Below the pieces are notes generated by a model. That model did no database searches. It saw only the letters and a list, made by a program, of their open reading frames with translations, and was not told the DNA's origin. Of a DNA stretch of 64,000 nt, positions 8,492 through 16,868 are shown piece after piece (the first letter of the stretch is position 1; each line of letters opens with the position of its first letter). The position numbers and the translations under genes were made by a program. Source of the stretch: PALSA-505 sp963762615 (lineage in GTDB: Bacteria; Actinomycetota; Actinomycetes; Streptosporangiales; Streptosporangiaceae); assembly GCA_963762615.1 (NCBI GenBank), contig CAVXLG010000012.1, positions 1 to 64,000 on the forward strand, in the 5' to 3' direction.

Positions 8492-9085
8492 ATGGAGCCT
8501 CAGCCGGGCGACGTGATTGCCAGTGCGCCACGGCCCAGCTCCTGGCCGCCGAGGTGGATGATGGCGGTCATTGCGCTGCTAGTCGCAGCGCTGGCCGCGA
8601 CGATCACGGTTGCCGTTCACTACCGCAGCGAGGTGACATCGCTGCGACAGCAGCTGCGCTCTCGGCCCGCCCATCGTCCGGCGGCGATCTTCCCGCTGGC
8701 GCTATCCAGCACCACGGCTTCGCTGCCCTCATCCGGCGCGCTGCATGGCGAGGTGACGGTGATCGCCGCCTGGCGCTCCGGACAGCAGGCCCAAATCGAG
8801 TTGGACGCTCACATCACCGGTGCCAGGCCGGATGCTGACTACACGCTGATCGGGTTCGACTGCAACGGCAGCACCGGCTACCAAACCTGGGCCACCGGAG
8901 TGACCAGCGCACATGGGTCCGGCAACCTCAGCGGTCCGGCCCGGGTAGTATCCCTCAGCGATCAATACTGGCTCTATCTCAGCGGTCCGTCATCGGGGAT
9001 AAGCGTCGGAACGGGACTGCACGGCAGTTTCACAGCCGCACGGAAATTCGCCGCTTCTCCGGCGGGAAACCCTGCATGCTCATAG
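8492..9085 (+). CDS. Membrane-anchored extracellular protein of unknown function
   Basis: 197 aa starting MEPQPGDVIA. One transmembrane helix (residues about 27-45, MAVIALLVAALAATITVAV) precedes an extracellular domain with segments HGEVTVIAAWRSGQQAQIEL, YTLIGFDCNGS and QYWLYLSGPSS, suggesting a small beta-sandwich. I recognise no family. Reading further upstream in frame gives no protein-like sequence, and the membrane helix fixes the ATG at 8492 as the most likely start. It lies within the presumed element, after a long non-coding stretch. Confidence 0.6.
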   Translation: MEPQPGDVIASAPRPSSWPPRWMMAVIALLVAALAATITVAVHYRSEVTSLRQQLRSRPAHRPAAIFPLALSSTTASLPSSGALHGEVTVIAAWRSGQQAQIELDAHITGARPDADYTLIGFDCNGSTGYQTWATGVTSAHGSGNLSGPARVVSLSDQYWLYLSGPSSGISVGTGLHGSFTAARKFAASPAGNPACS

Positions 9086-9300
9086 CGCGCGGCATTTCAG
9101 AGCGCATTGAGCGGTCGCCAGCCGCGTACAGCGGAAAAGTACAGCAACGCACCCTTACAGCCGCTGTCAATCCCTGGCCTGCACATCTGCTTCTACCTGC
9201 GGCGAGAATCATCCGCCCAGGACCGCCGCTGGCTCGGGACGAAGGGCATATGGTGTCCTCGCGGCCCGGCCGGGGGAGGGTGGGCCGGTAGAACAGGAGG

Positions 9301-9714
9301 ATGCGATCCCGGAAGTATCAGATGATCACCACGATCGAGCGGCCGAACAACCGGTTGTGGCGATTCCTGCTGATGCACGGTGTCGCACCGCGGGCCTTCG
9401 CGCTCTTGGAAACCACTGGCCGTCGCACCGGTTCCCGGCGATACACACCCGTCGGGAACGGCCTGGTGCGTGACACATTCTGGCTAGTCGCAGCTCACGG
9501 TCTGCAAGCTGACTACGTCCAGAACCTGGAAGCGAAGCCGCGGGTGCGAGTGAAGATCGGACGCCAATGGCGTAACGGAACCGCTGTCGTGCTCCCGGAC
9601 GACGATCCGGCCGCCCGTTCCCGCACTTTGCCCTATCAGTGGGACGCAGCGATCGGACGAGCTATGGCCTCAGCACCGCTGACCATTCGCATCGATCTTG
9701 ATCCTGCCGGATGA
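9301..9714 (+). CDS. Nitroreductase-family deazaflavin (F420)-dependent oxidoreductase
   Basis: 137 aa with the family layout: KYQ near the N-terminus, ALLETTGRRTGSRRYTPV in the first third, GNGLVRDTFWLVAAHG, then YVQNLEAKPRVRVKIGRQW. These split-barrel proteins (Ddn-like) bind coenzyme F420 and reduce nitro, quinone or unsaturated substrates. The start at ATG 9301 keeps the conserved KYQ, although AGGAGG directly abuts it; ATG 9322 is the alternative. It is the last gene before the tRNA-Ser fragment, so it is probably cargo of the element. Confidence 0.8.
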   Translation: MRSRKYQMITTIERPNNRLWRFLLMHGVAPRAFALLETTGRRTGSRRYTPVGNGLVRDTFWLVAAHGLQADYVQNLEAKPRVRVKIGRQWRNGTAVVLPDDDPAARSRTLPYQWDAAIGRAMASAPLTIRIDLDPAG

Positions 9715-10196
9715 CGCCCTTGGGGTTGCGCGTGCTCGCTACATGCTCGTTAGCGCGGGCGCTCACTGAAAGGCTTGGCCAGAGTGTGCACGCAATTGTG
9801 CACGAGACGCCTGGGATGGAGCGGAACGCACGAGACGCAGCCTTATCTCAGCGATGCAAGCATGGGCAACCGCCCAGGCCAGCCCGGGCGCCAGAGAACG
9901 GGCGGGAGACCGGAGACTTGCGTCGTGCGGCTCATAACCCAGCGACGACGGGGGCATGGGAGGCGTGCCCCCGAGATGCCCCCAAACTGCCATCAACAGC
10001 CAACGATCGCCACCAACAGCAACCTGTGAACCTGAAGCTAGCGGGGCTTCGAGGCCCGCGAGCAACAAACGTGACACGCTCGTAATGTATAGGTCATCGG
10101 ACGCGTAACCACGACGAAACACCGAGACGGCCGGAGCGGGGAGAAGCAGTCTCGCTGCAGGTCAGGGCCCATAAGAATGCAGCTGATGCCAGCTCT
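9715..10196. other. Element-end non-coding region with paired repeats
   Basis: No gene is supported. Paired motifs TGCTC-N6-TGCTC (9731-9750) and TGCCC-N6-TGCCC (9964-9983) have the same 11-bp period as those near 5.8-6.1 kb. GTGCAC is repeated at 9786-9791 and 9798-9803. These lie between the last cargo gene and the tRNA fragment, where integrase arm sites would be expected. Confidence 0.5.
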
Positions 10197-10253
10197 CTTG
10201 AAAACCGCTAGGGGGCGTGAGCTTCCTCGTGGGTTCGAATCCCACGCCCTCCG
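10197..10253 (+). other. 3' half of tRNA-Ser(TGA): probable attR of the element
   Basis: The segment begins with a CTTGAAA anticodon loop (TGA) and continues with ACCGC, a seven-bp variable arm around GTGA, a perfect T-arm (GTGGG TTCGAAT CCCAC) and the acceptor strand GCCCTCC plus discriminator G. The bases just upstream (GCTCT) do not pair with ACCGC, and no GGAGGGC acceptor half is found, so this is not a complete tRNA. A 3' tRNA half starting at the anticodon loop is the classic footprint of tyrosine-integrase integration. Confidence 0.75.
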
Positions 10254-10520
10254 CTTCACCTCGCACAATGCTCGCTGAGCTGGGCTTATGCGCCTTCCTG
10301 TACCGTCGTGATCCTGGATGTCGTCCGCAGCCAGGAGGGAGCGAGGTCAGGCGGTTCGTATACGCATACCATTCGGCCCCTCCCGCAGATCCTCTCTACT
10401 GCCGCAGCAGGCAACGTTCGGCTGGCGGGCGGCGGCCGTACGCTGCTTGACCTGCTCCCGCGCCGGGGCCACGCTGGTGGTGCTTGCGGGGGGCGGGTTC
10501 CGCTCGCAAGGGAGACGGCG

Positions 10521-11150
10521 ATGAGTAACCGGTACGGCCGCATCCTGCCTGCAGGCGGTGCCGCGGTCCTAGTGGCCGCGCTGGGCATCCCGGCGGCGCT
10601 GGCCGCGAGCACCTGGACCGTCCAGCCCGGCGGCGGCGTCCAGGCGACGTCCGGCCTGGTCAAGATCAGCGACACCACGACCGGCACCCTACTCACGTGC
10701 GTACGATCGACGGCCAGCGGCAAGGTCAAAAGCGGCAGCGGGCTGCCCGGCTCCCATGTCGGATCGCTGTCCGCCGTCAGCTTCCCTATCTGCAACGCCG
10801 GTCCCGTGCCAATGACTATGCAGCCCGGTGGCCTGCCCTGGCACGTGAACCTCTCCTCCTACAACGCGGCGACAGGCGTGGCGCGGGGAACGATCGGCCA
10901 TGTCCGCCTCACGACGTCGGGCTCCGGCTGCACCACCGTGATCGACGGCACCAGCGCCACCGCCGACGACGGCCGGGTGGTGTTCCGGTACACCGACAGC
11001 ACCGGCCAGCTCAAGCTGCTGACCACCAGCAGCAACCTGCATTACTACGACGTCAGCAACGGCTGCCTCGGCATAGTCAACGACCGCGACCCAGCCACGC
11101 TCAGCGCCACCGACACCGTGACCCCGAAACAGGCCATCACCAGTCCGTGA
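10521..11150 (+). CDS. Secreted protein of unknown function
   Basis: 209 aa. A signal peptide (MSNRYGRILPAGGAAVLVAA, cleavage near ALAAS) is followed by a beta-rich exported domain with four cysteines (LLTCVRS, SFPICNAG, GSGCTTV, SNGCLGI). The ATG at 10521 has GGGAGA about five bases upstream. The repeated threonine/serine and glycine turns resemble small actinomycete secreted beta-barrel proteins, but I cannot name a family. It is the first gene to the right of the attachment site, so probably chromosomal. Confidence 0.7.
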   Translation: MSNRYGRILPAGGAAVLVAALGIPAALAASTWTVQPGGGVQATSGLVKISDTTTGTLLTCVRSTASGKVKSGSGLPGSHVGSLSAVSFPICNAGPVPMTMQPGGLPWHVNLSSYNAATGVARGTIGHVRLTTSGSGCTTVIDGTSATADDGRVVFRYTDSTGQLKLLTTSSNLHYYDVSNGCLGIVNDRDPATLSATDTVTPKQAITSP

Positions 11151-11207
11151 GACGAGGCAAAGGCTGCCTGCTTCGGCGCTACATCGCTACGGTGTAACGT
11201 TCGGGAT

Positions 11208-11711
11208 ATGCAAGGGCTTTTGGCCTCGGTCGTGCTGATTGCGACCTTGCTCGGCGTCCTGCTCGTGGTCGTCTTCGACGTCTTCTGCCTGCTGCGCCTC
11301 GGGACAGCCGATACTGCCCATTTCGTGCCCAAGCTCGTCTGGGCCGTTCTCATCGTATGTATCAGCCCCATCGGAGGCCTCGTTTACCTGGCCGCGCAAC
11401 GCCTGACGAAGCGATCGCCGGGGCCGACGACCACGCGGACAAGGCCTTTGCTGGGCGGCAAATCATGGTACGGCCCGGCGAGCGGATGGTACCGCCACTC
11501 TCCCGCCTCGCCCGAGGGCCACTCGGTGGGGCTGGTGGCCATCGTCGCTGCCGCATATCTGGCTCAGGCAGGCCAGGTCCTGGCCGCCGTGGTAGTTGTG
11601 GTCGCCCTTGTGATCATCGTGTTCCTCAAGGGCGCGCCGTCGGGCGGCGACCGGGAATGGAAGGAATTCCACGCCCGGAGAGATCAGCGACCCGGAACGC
11701 CGAGCCGTTAA
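11208..11711 (+). CDS. PLDc_N-domain membrane protein
   Basis: 167 aa. Two N-terminal membrane helices (LASVVLIATLLGVLLVVVF and LVWAVLIVCISPIGGLVYL) carry the signature of the phospholipase-D N-terminal domain: a D-x-F-C-L-L turn, PKLVWAVLI and P-I-G-G-L-V-Y-L. A third hydrophobic segment follows at about 120-140 (AAVVVVVALVIIVFL). No catalytic HKD motif is present, so it is not a phospholipase or cardiolipin synthase but a stand-alone membrane protein, common in actinomycetes as possible anchors of unknown partners. Confidence 0.75.
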   Translation: MQGLLASVVLIATLLGVLLVVVFDVFCLLRLGTADTAHFVPKLVWAVLIVCISPIGGLVYLAAQRLTKRSPGPTTTRTRPLLGGKSWYGPASGWYRHSPASPEGHSVGLVAIVAAAYLAQAGQVLAAVVVVVALVIIVFLKGAPSGGDREWKEFHARRDQRPGTPSR

Positions 11712-11948
11712 CCCCGACGACGAGCGCCCGCGGGATTTACGCGGGATGGCGGACGATGAGGGACGTGATCTTGCTCACGCATCTGCCGTCAGCAAGCCTG
11801 GATCAACAGCGGACGGCGCTGGCGTCACGAGCCTGCGTAACCCGCGTCAACTCGGCGCGACCCCGTTGATCCGATAGATACTGGTTCGCCCCGATTTTTA
11901 GGGCACAGTGTCAGTGAGAGGGGCAGTGACCAAAGAGGGGGTACGTCG

Positions 11949-12827
11949 ATGAACCACAAGCTTGCCGCCGCCTCGGCGCTCGCCGGGGCACTGCTCGCGG
12001 GCGTCGGAATCGGAGCCGCGGGCACAGCGACATTAACCCGCCACCAGGAACCCGCAGTCAGCATTCAGGCACGGGCAGACGCGGCCAGGGCGGCGGTCAT
12101 GGCCGTGCTCCAGGGCAATCGCGCTCGCGGGGTGCGGGCGCACCGGCGCGCTATCGCGGGGCCTGACGGCGTTACCGGCGTTTTCTACTACAACTGGTCG
12201 GGCTACGCCGATACCGGGGCCGCGGGTGCGTTCACCAAGGTCGCCGGTTCCTGGGCGGTTTCCAAGCTGGGCACCTGCACGGGGGAGCACACGACGGTCT
12301 CCGAGTGGGTCGGCTTCGACGGATTCAACAATCCCACTGTCGAACAGGACGGCTCGATCTCCCTGTGCTATGAGGGCAAGGCGAGCTACTACGACTGGTA
12401 CGAGATGTACCCGACACAGAGCGTCGTGACGATCGAGCACACCATCTCGCCCGGCGACAAGATGAGCGCGACCGTCACCCGCAGCGGGACGAAGTACACC
12501 ATGGCGGTCACCGACTCTACGCACTCCGCGGATTCCTTCACCGCGACCGCCACCTGCAGCGCCGCCACCTGCCAGAACGACAGCGCGGAATGGATCAACG
12601 AGCGGGACTACTTCGGCAGCTCCGGCTACTCCCCGCTGTCGGACTACGGCACCTGGAAGCTGACCGGCGGGACCGCCACCGAGTCGGGCAAGTCCGGCAC
12701 CATCAGCTCGCTCGGCAGGGTGAACAACATCACGATGATCGACGCCACCGGCGCCTACAACCTGGGCACCGCCTCGGCGCTGTCCGGCGGCAACTCGTTC
12801 ACTACCACCTGGAAGGACAGTTGGTAA
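11949..12827 (+). CDS. Secreted G1-family (eqolisin) glutamic endopeptidase
   Basis: 292 aa. A signal peptide (residues 1-27) and a propeptide-like stretch lead to an eqolisin domain: NWSGYADTG, TVSEWVGFDG, TVEQDGS and SAEWINERD. The expected catalytic pair is Gln133 and Glu214. Family members are acid-active endopeptidases with a beta-sandwich fold. Four cysteines (110, 140, 203, 208) could form disulfides. It stands alone, with about 240 untranslated bases upstream. The presence of an acid protease suits a slightly acidic soil habitat. Confidence 0.88.
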   Translation: MNHKLAAASALAGALLAGVGIGAAGTATLTRHQEPAVSIQARADAARAAVMAVLQGNRARGVRAHRRAIAGPDGVTGVFYYNWSGYADTGAAGAFTKVAGSWAVSKLGTCTGEHTTVSEWVGFDGFNNPTVEQDGSISLCYEGKASYYDWYEMYPTQSVVTIEHTISPGDKMSATVTRSGTKYTMAVTDSTHSADSFTATATCSAATCQNDSAEWINERDYFGSSGYSPLSDYGTWKLTGGTATESGKSGTISSLGRVNNITMIDATGAYNLGTASALSGGNSFTTTWKDSW

Positions 12828-12900
12828 TCCGGCCAGGAAAACAACGGCACACAACGGTTGATACGGCAACGGCACTTACGGCGGTCCGCGGTCTCGCGTA

Positions 12901-13296
12901 CTATCGCTCGGCGACCGGGCCGAGGACCGGTTTGATGTCGAGAATCGGGGTGTGATCAACCGCTTCGAGATCGCTGACGAGGAGCCGCAGGCCGTCGATG
13001 GCGATGATCTGGACTCGGTGCAGGCCGATCGGGTTGGGCCGGTTGGGTGAGCGGGTGCTGAACACGCCCAGCGGCGGGCTGTCCGGGTTGTCTCCGGGCA
13101 CGGTGCTCAGCTCGTCGCGACGTGCGCGGTCAAGCCAGGTCAGGACGATGATGCGCGCACCGGCGCGCAGGTCGCGGCTTCCTTCAGCCAGGTGCGGTTC
13201 GATGACGAGCCACGCTGGCGGCGCGCCTTCGCCGCCTTGGTTGGGTGCTTGCGCCGGATCGGCCAGCGGGGATTCGACCCGGCCGATTGGCTTCAC
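12901..13296 (-). CDS. trmO: TrmO-family tRNA N6-t6A37 methyltransferase
   Basis: 131 aa. The single-barrel SAM-binding fold is identified by MKPIGRVESPLADP at the start and GVFSTRSPNRPNPIGLHRVQ (residues about 77-96), the TsaA/TrmO signature, and by LEAVDHTPILDIKPV near the end. E. coli TrmO methylates t6A at position 37 of tRNAs reading ACY codons. This is the short single-domain form frequent in actinomycetes, so tRNA specificity is inferred. It is a single gene convergent with the G1 peptidase. Confidence 0.88.
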   Translation of the reverse strand: MKPIGRVESPLADPAQAPNQGGEGAPPAWLVIEPHLAEGSRDLRAGARIIVLTWLDRARRDELSTVPGDNPDSPPLGVFSTRSPNRPNPIGLHRVQIIAIDGLRLLVSDLEAVDHTPILDIKPVLGPVAER

Positions 13297-13374
13297 CTCC
13301 TATTCTCGCCGGGTTGGCTGAACGCGCGGCGATCCGCTCGCCGGCGGGCTTGTCATTGCCGGGCCAGGGGGCGT

Positions 13375-13782
13375 TCAGGACTGCTGCGACAGGCGCGCTT
13401 GCGGCAGGACCGGCTCGAACAGCTCCACCGGGTTGCCTGACGGATCCTCGGCCAGAATCTGCCTGCCGCCCACGCCGGTAACGATCTGGTTCCTGAACCG
13501 CACGCCCTTGTCCCGCAGTCCGCTGACCGTGCCTGCCAGGTCGGGAACCTCGATCGCGAACCTGTTCCAGCCGCCTGGCTCGGGGAGGCTGCCGTCGGGC
13601 ATCGCCTGGCCGCCGCCCGGCCCGTTCCCCGGAGAGCTGAGCAGCAGGCGCAGGTCGCCCCGCGACAGCATGGCGAACGCCGGGGCCGGGTGCATCACCT
13701 CGGTGAAGCCCAGGTTGTCCCGGTAGAAGGCGATCGCCGCGTCGACGTCATCGACGATGTAGCGGACGCTGACCGTTGGCAT
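13375..13782 (-). CDS. VOC-family (glyoxalase/bleomycin resistance) protein
   Basis: 135 aa with paired beta-alpha-beta-beta-beta modules: VSVRYIVDDVDAAIAFYRDNLGF at the start and WNRFAIEVPDLAGTVSGLRDKG followed by EDPSGNPVELFEP. Proteins of this superfamily bind metals or bind and modify small molecules. The first-module metal ligands are not obvious, so it may be a binding rather than catalytic member. GGAAGGAG precedes tandem ATGs at 13785 and 13782. It is divergent from the TetR gene and likely its target. Confidence 0.85.
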   Translation of the reverse strand: MPTVSVRYIVDDVDAAIAFYRDNLGFTEVMHPAPAFAMLSRGDLRLLLSSPGNGPGGGQAMPDGSLPEPGGWNRFAIEVPDLAGTVSGLRDKGVRFRNQIVTGVGGRQILAEDPSGNPVELFEPVLPQARLSQQS

Positions 13783-13823
13783 CATCGCTCCTTCCCCACC
13801 GCATCTGTAGAACGTAACCGTTT

Positions 13824-13861
13824 CACAGCGATACGTCAACGTTGCATAGATGTATGCTGTG
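13824..13861. promoter_or_regulatory. Inverted repeat operator candidate between VOC and TetR genes
   Basis: CACAGCGATAC (13824-13834) and GTATGCTGTG (13852-13861) form an imperfect inverted repeat with one extra base in the left arm; GCATA-GATG-TATGC lies inside it. It sits 40-80 bases from both divergent starts, the expected place for a TetR autoregulatory operator. Confidence 0.5.
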
Positions 13862-13895
13862 CGCCTCACATAACGATGACCACGGACGGAACGCA

Positions 13896-14465
13896 GTGCG
13901 TGCAGAACGAGGCGTTGACCCCCGGGTCGAGCGCTCCCGGCAGGTCATCCTGCGCGCAGCGCTCGGTGAGCTCGGCGAGGCTGGTTACGGCGCCTTCACC
14001 ATCGAGTCGGTGGCCGCCCGGGCGGGCGTGGCCAAGTCCACCATCTACCGGCACTGGCCCGACAAGATCAGCCTCATAGCAGACGCGTTCGAGGCCGTGC
14101 ACGAGCATGCCGTGCCGTCCGTGGAAGGCTTGACGGCCCGCGAGAGCCTGCAGCGCCTGCTGTGCCACGTGGCCGAGGTAGTCGTCGACTCGGTGTTCTC
14201 GTCGTGCATCCCCGCCCTCATCGAGGGTGCTGAGCGTGACCCGCGGCTGCGAGAGTTCCGCCACCGCTACTCGGCGCTACGCCGCCAGTCTCTGACCAGC
14301 CTTATCGCGCGGGGCGTGGCGGACGGAGAGTTCCGCGCAGCGGTGGATCCCGAGCTCGCGGCGCAGGCGCTTCTCGGCCCTATCTTCTACCGGCGGCTCA
14401 TGACCAGCGAACCGCTCGACCCGCACCGTATCGGCGACCTGATCGATCTGGTGCTGGGCCCGTAA
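13896..14465 (+). CDS. TetR-family transcriptional regulator
   Basis: About 189 aa. The N-terminal helix-turn-helix is clear: RQVILRAALGELGEAGYGAFTIESVAARAGVAKSTIYRHWPDK in two adjoining helices. The C-terminal ligand domain (SLTSLIARGVADGEFRAAVD, LLGPIFYRRLM) is of the TetR_C_11-like type. GTG 13896 is preferred because upstream codons look non-coding. The gene is divergent from the VOC gene with an inverted repeat between them, so it probably represses both until a small ligand binds. Confidence 0.88.
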   Translation: MRAERGVDPRVERSRQVILRAALGELGEAGYGAFTIESVAARAGVAKSTIYRHWPDKISLIADAFEAVHEHAVPSVEGLTARESLQRLLCHVAEVVVDSVFSSCIPALIEGAERDPRLREFRHRYSALRRQSLTSLIARGVADGEFRAAVDPELAAQALLGPIFYRRLMTSEPLDPHRIGDLIDLVLGP

Positions 14466-14545
14466 CCCGGGTGTCGGGCAGTGATCAAGCCCCGTCTCAC
14501 CGGCCATCAGCAATCACAGCTCGGCGGGGTCGCTACCAGAGGCAG

Positions 14546-15346
14546 TCACCGAAGGGTGACCACGTTGGCAGTGATCAGGGCCGCGGCGTCGGAAGCCAGG
14601 TAGGCGATCACCTCGGCGACCTCGGCGGGGCTGGCGATGTGGATCAGCGCCGGGCTCTCGGCGACCGCCTGGCGGACGGCATCGGTGACCCAGCCGGTGT
14701 CGGTGACAGGCGGATGCACCATGTTCGCGGTGATCCCGAACCGCGCCAGCTCCAGGGCGGCCGACATGGTGTAGTTCGTCTGGGCGGCCTTGGCGGCGCC
14801 GTAGGAGACTTCCTCGGGAAAGCCCAGGTCCCCGCCCGAGGTGAGCCCGATGATCCGGCCCCAGTCCGCGCCGCTGGCGATATGGCGCCGGGCGAACTCC
14901 GCGATCATCAGCGCGGCGGCCATCGCGTCCACCGTGAACTGCTGGCCCCAGCTGGCGGCGGTGACCGGCTGGAGTGACCTGCCGAGCCGGTCGGTGCCGG
15001 ACGGCGCGAAGGTATCGGCGAGCCAGCCGGTGGCGTTGTTGACCAGGATGTCAACCGGGCCGAGTTGCTGCTCGGCGGCATCGAACAGCATCGCTGGGGT
15101 AGCCGGATCGGACAGGTCAGCTTCCGCCGCCGCCGCACGGCCGCCAGCTGCCCGTATCTCCGCCACGACCGGCCCGGCGTCATGTGTGCGGTGATCCCGG
15201 TAGGCCTGCGGGGTGCCGGCATCGGGCGGGTCATCGACCCGCAAGAACGTGCACAGCACCGCGCAGCCACGGCGCGCCAGAGCTGCCGCGGTCGCGGCGC
15301 CGATGCCATGATTGGCGCCCGTCACTATCGCCGTATGACTGCCCAT
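14546..15346 (-). CDS. Short-chain dehydrogenase/reductase
   Basis: 266 aa, Rossmann fold. The cofactor motif TGANHGIG (10-17), the NNATG turn near 103, Ser170 and the catalytic YGAAK (Tyr182, Lys186) are all present, so it should be an active NAD(P)-dependent oxidoreductase. There is an insertion after the second strand (residues 38-57), before the usual DLSD at 78. The substrate cannot be predicted. It stands alone, convergent with the TetR gene. Confidence 0.9.
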   Translation of the reverse strand: MGSHTAIVTGANHGIGAATAAALARRGCAVLCTFLRVDDPPDAGTPQAYRDHRTHDAGPVVAEIRAAGGRAAAAEADLSDPATPAMLFDAAEQQLGPVDILVNNATGWLADTFAPSGTDRLGRSLQPVTAASWGQQFTVDAMAAALMIAEFARRHIASGADWGRIIGLTSGGDLGFPEEVSYGAAKAAQTNYTMSAALELARFGITANMVHPPVTDTGWVTDAVRQAVAESPALIHIASPAEVAEVIAYLASDAAALITANVVTLR

Positions 15347-15513
15347 GACCCGCCGCCGCCTTCCCGGCCTCAGCGCGAAACCCAGTCAATCCGCTGCAGA
15401 TCCCGCCCGGTCGACAGCGCGCGTTTTCGCGCCGTCATGCCACGCACTTGCCATTCACCGCAGTCTCCTGCGGCTGGGAACCAGACCGGCGTTGCGCCCG
15501 TCCCGGGAGCCGC

Positions 15514-16746
15514 TCAGCGGCCCGGTGTGCCGCTACTTCCGGAAGTCCCGATCATGCTGAGTGTTTTCGAGAGCCCGTTGTCGCCGTAATTGCCGTAGTT
15601 GCCAACCACCGCGCAGGCGCGCTCCGAGGCGCACGATATGGCAACCGGGTTGTTGTAGTAGGAAGCCGGCCCCGCGTTCGGCGTAGGCACGGCGGCCCAG
15701 CGGGTGCCGTTCCAGTGCTCGATGAAGGTCCTGGTGTTGCCGGCCTGGGCCCACGAATTTCCTGCGGCCCAGCAGTCGGTCGCCGAGACGCAGGACGCAC
15801 CGAAGAGCTGGCTTTGTCCCTTGGGGGTCGGCCCGGCCGACCAGCGGGTGCCGTTCCAGGATTCCGTCAGGGTCTTGTTGACGACGTACGGGCCGCTGAA
15901 GTAGGTGCCGACTGCCACGCAGGAGGTCAGCGAGGCGCACGAGACGCCGTTCAGGACGCCGCTGTCGTTCCGGTTGGGGCTCGGCACGATGGTCCAGCGG
16001 GTCCCATTCCACGACTCAACGAGCGGGGCAGAGTGGGCGACGCCGTACTGGCCGACCGCGGTGCACGCGGCGGGCGAGATGCAGGACACGCCGGTGAGGA
16101 AGTTCTCGTTGGTCCCGTGCCCGATGTCCGGACTCGGCACGATGGACCACTTGGTGCCGTTCCAGAACTCGGTAAGGGTCTGGTAGTAGCCCTTGCCGTT
16201 GAGCTGGTCGCCCACGGCGGTGCAGGCGGTGGGCGACGGACAGGAGACGCCGACGAGTTCCGAGCCGACCTGGCCGGGGTTCGGCGTGACCGACCACCTG
16301 GTGCCGTTCCAGGACTCCGCCAGCGGGGTCGTCGCGTTGGCCGTATTGACGTAGTTGACCCCGACGGCGGTGCATCTGGCCGCCGAGGTGCAGGACACGC
16401 CGTACAGATACCGGTGTCCTGGCCGGGGGCTGGCCGCGACCGACCACGCAGTTCCGTTCCACGACTCGATCAAAGCCGTTGTCACGGGCCCGTTCGCCGT
16501 GCCGCCAGTTTGTCCCCCGACCGCGAGGCAGTCGGTCGCCGAGACGCAAGACACCGCGCTGAGCTGGTTGTTGTTGGCCGCGGGCTTGATGTTGGGGCTT
16601 GGTACCACAGACCAGGCCAGGCCCTGGGCGCTGGCCGGGATAGCAGCGGTCGCCGCGGCCAGGGCGGTTGAGGGTGTGAGGATCATGGCGCCGGCGCCCG
16701 CCGCGCCCGCGATTAGCCGCCATCGCCCGTGGCTGATCAGGCTCAT
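15514..16746 (-). CDS. Secreted seven-bladed repeat protein with a cysteine pair per repeat
   Basis: 410 aa. A signal peptide (residues 1-30, ending TALAA) precedes seven repeats of about 50 aa. Each contains a version of VSCVSATDCLAVGG and ESWNGTRWSVVPSPN. The two cysteines in each VSC-x5-C-x-AVG motif would be about seven residues apart on adjacent strands and could form a disulfide per blade. The repeat number and Trp/Gly pattern suggest a beta-propeller. This family is widespread in actinomycetes but has no assigned function. It is alone, with roughly 120 bases to the next gene upstream on the same strand. Confidence 0.75.
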   Translation of the reverse strand: MSLISHGRWRLIAGAAGAGAMILTPSTALAAATAAIPASAQGLAWSVVPSPNIKPAANNNQLSAVSCVSATDCLAVGGQTGGTANGPVTTALIESWNGTAWSVAASPRPGHRYLYGVSCTSAARCTAVGVNYVNTANATTPLAESWNGTRWSVTPNPGQVGSELVGVSCPSPTACTAVGDQLNGKGYYQTLTEFWNGTKWSIVPSPDIGHGTNENFLTGVSCISPAACTAVGQYGVAHSAPLVESWNGTRWTIVPSPNRNDSGVLNGVSCASLTSCVAVGTYFSGPYVVNKTLTESWNGTRWSAGPTPKGQSQLFGASCVSATDCWAAGNSWAQAGNTRTFIEHWNGTRWAAVPTPNAGPASYYNNPVAISCASERACAVVGNYGNYGDNGLSKTLSMIGTSGSSGTPGR

Positions 16747-16868
16747 CTACGTCTCCTGGGTAAGGCCAGTGGTCGGGTCCGGTCACGGTAGGTCAATGAG
16801 ACAGAGCACCGGGGCGGCCGGAAAATACCTGTCTGACCAGCGCGGCTGGCGCGGATGCCGGACATGCT

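Larger units (their letters stand above)
1..10253. mobile_element. Right part of an integrated actinomycete element (AICE-like), possibly two nested ends
   Basis: A Pra-like replication activator, a regulator-Nudix pair resembling the pSAM2 immunity module, and a terminal 3' tRNA-Ser fragment bound this stretch. The 5' half of the tRNA is missing at 10197, as expected when an element has recombined into the 3' end of a tRNA gene. Paired TGCYC repeats near 5.8-6.1 kb and 9.7-10.0 kb resemble integrase arm sites. No integrase, replication initiator or FtsK-like transfer gene is visible here, so they must lie left of the window or be lost. The extent is an inference: the left end is outside the window, and an older end may exist near 6240. 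Confidence 0.55.

Noticed and set aside
10038..10268. 76-codon leftward frame ending in a tRNA region
   Set aside because: The peptide (AWDSNPRGSS) is the well-known false translation of a tRNA-Ser 3' end.
15448..16671. 407-codon rightward frame with repeats
   Set aside because: Antisense of the cysteine-pair repeat gene; no start signal or fold.
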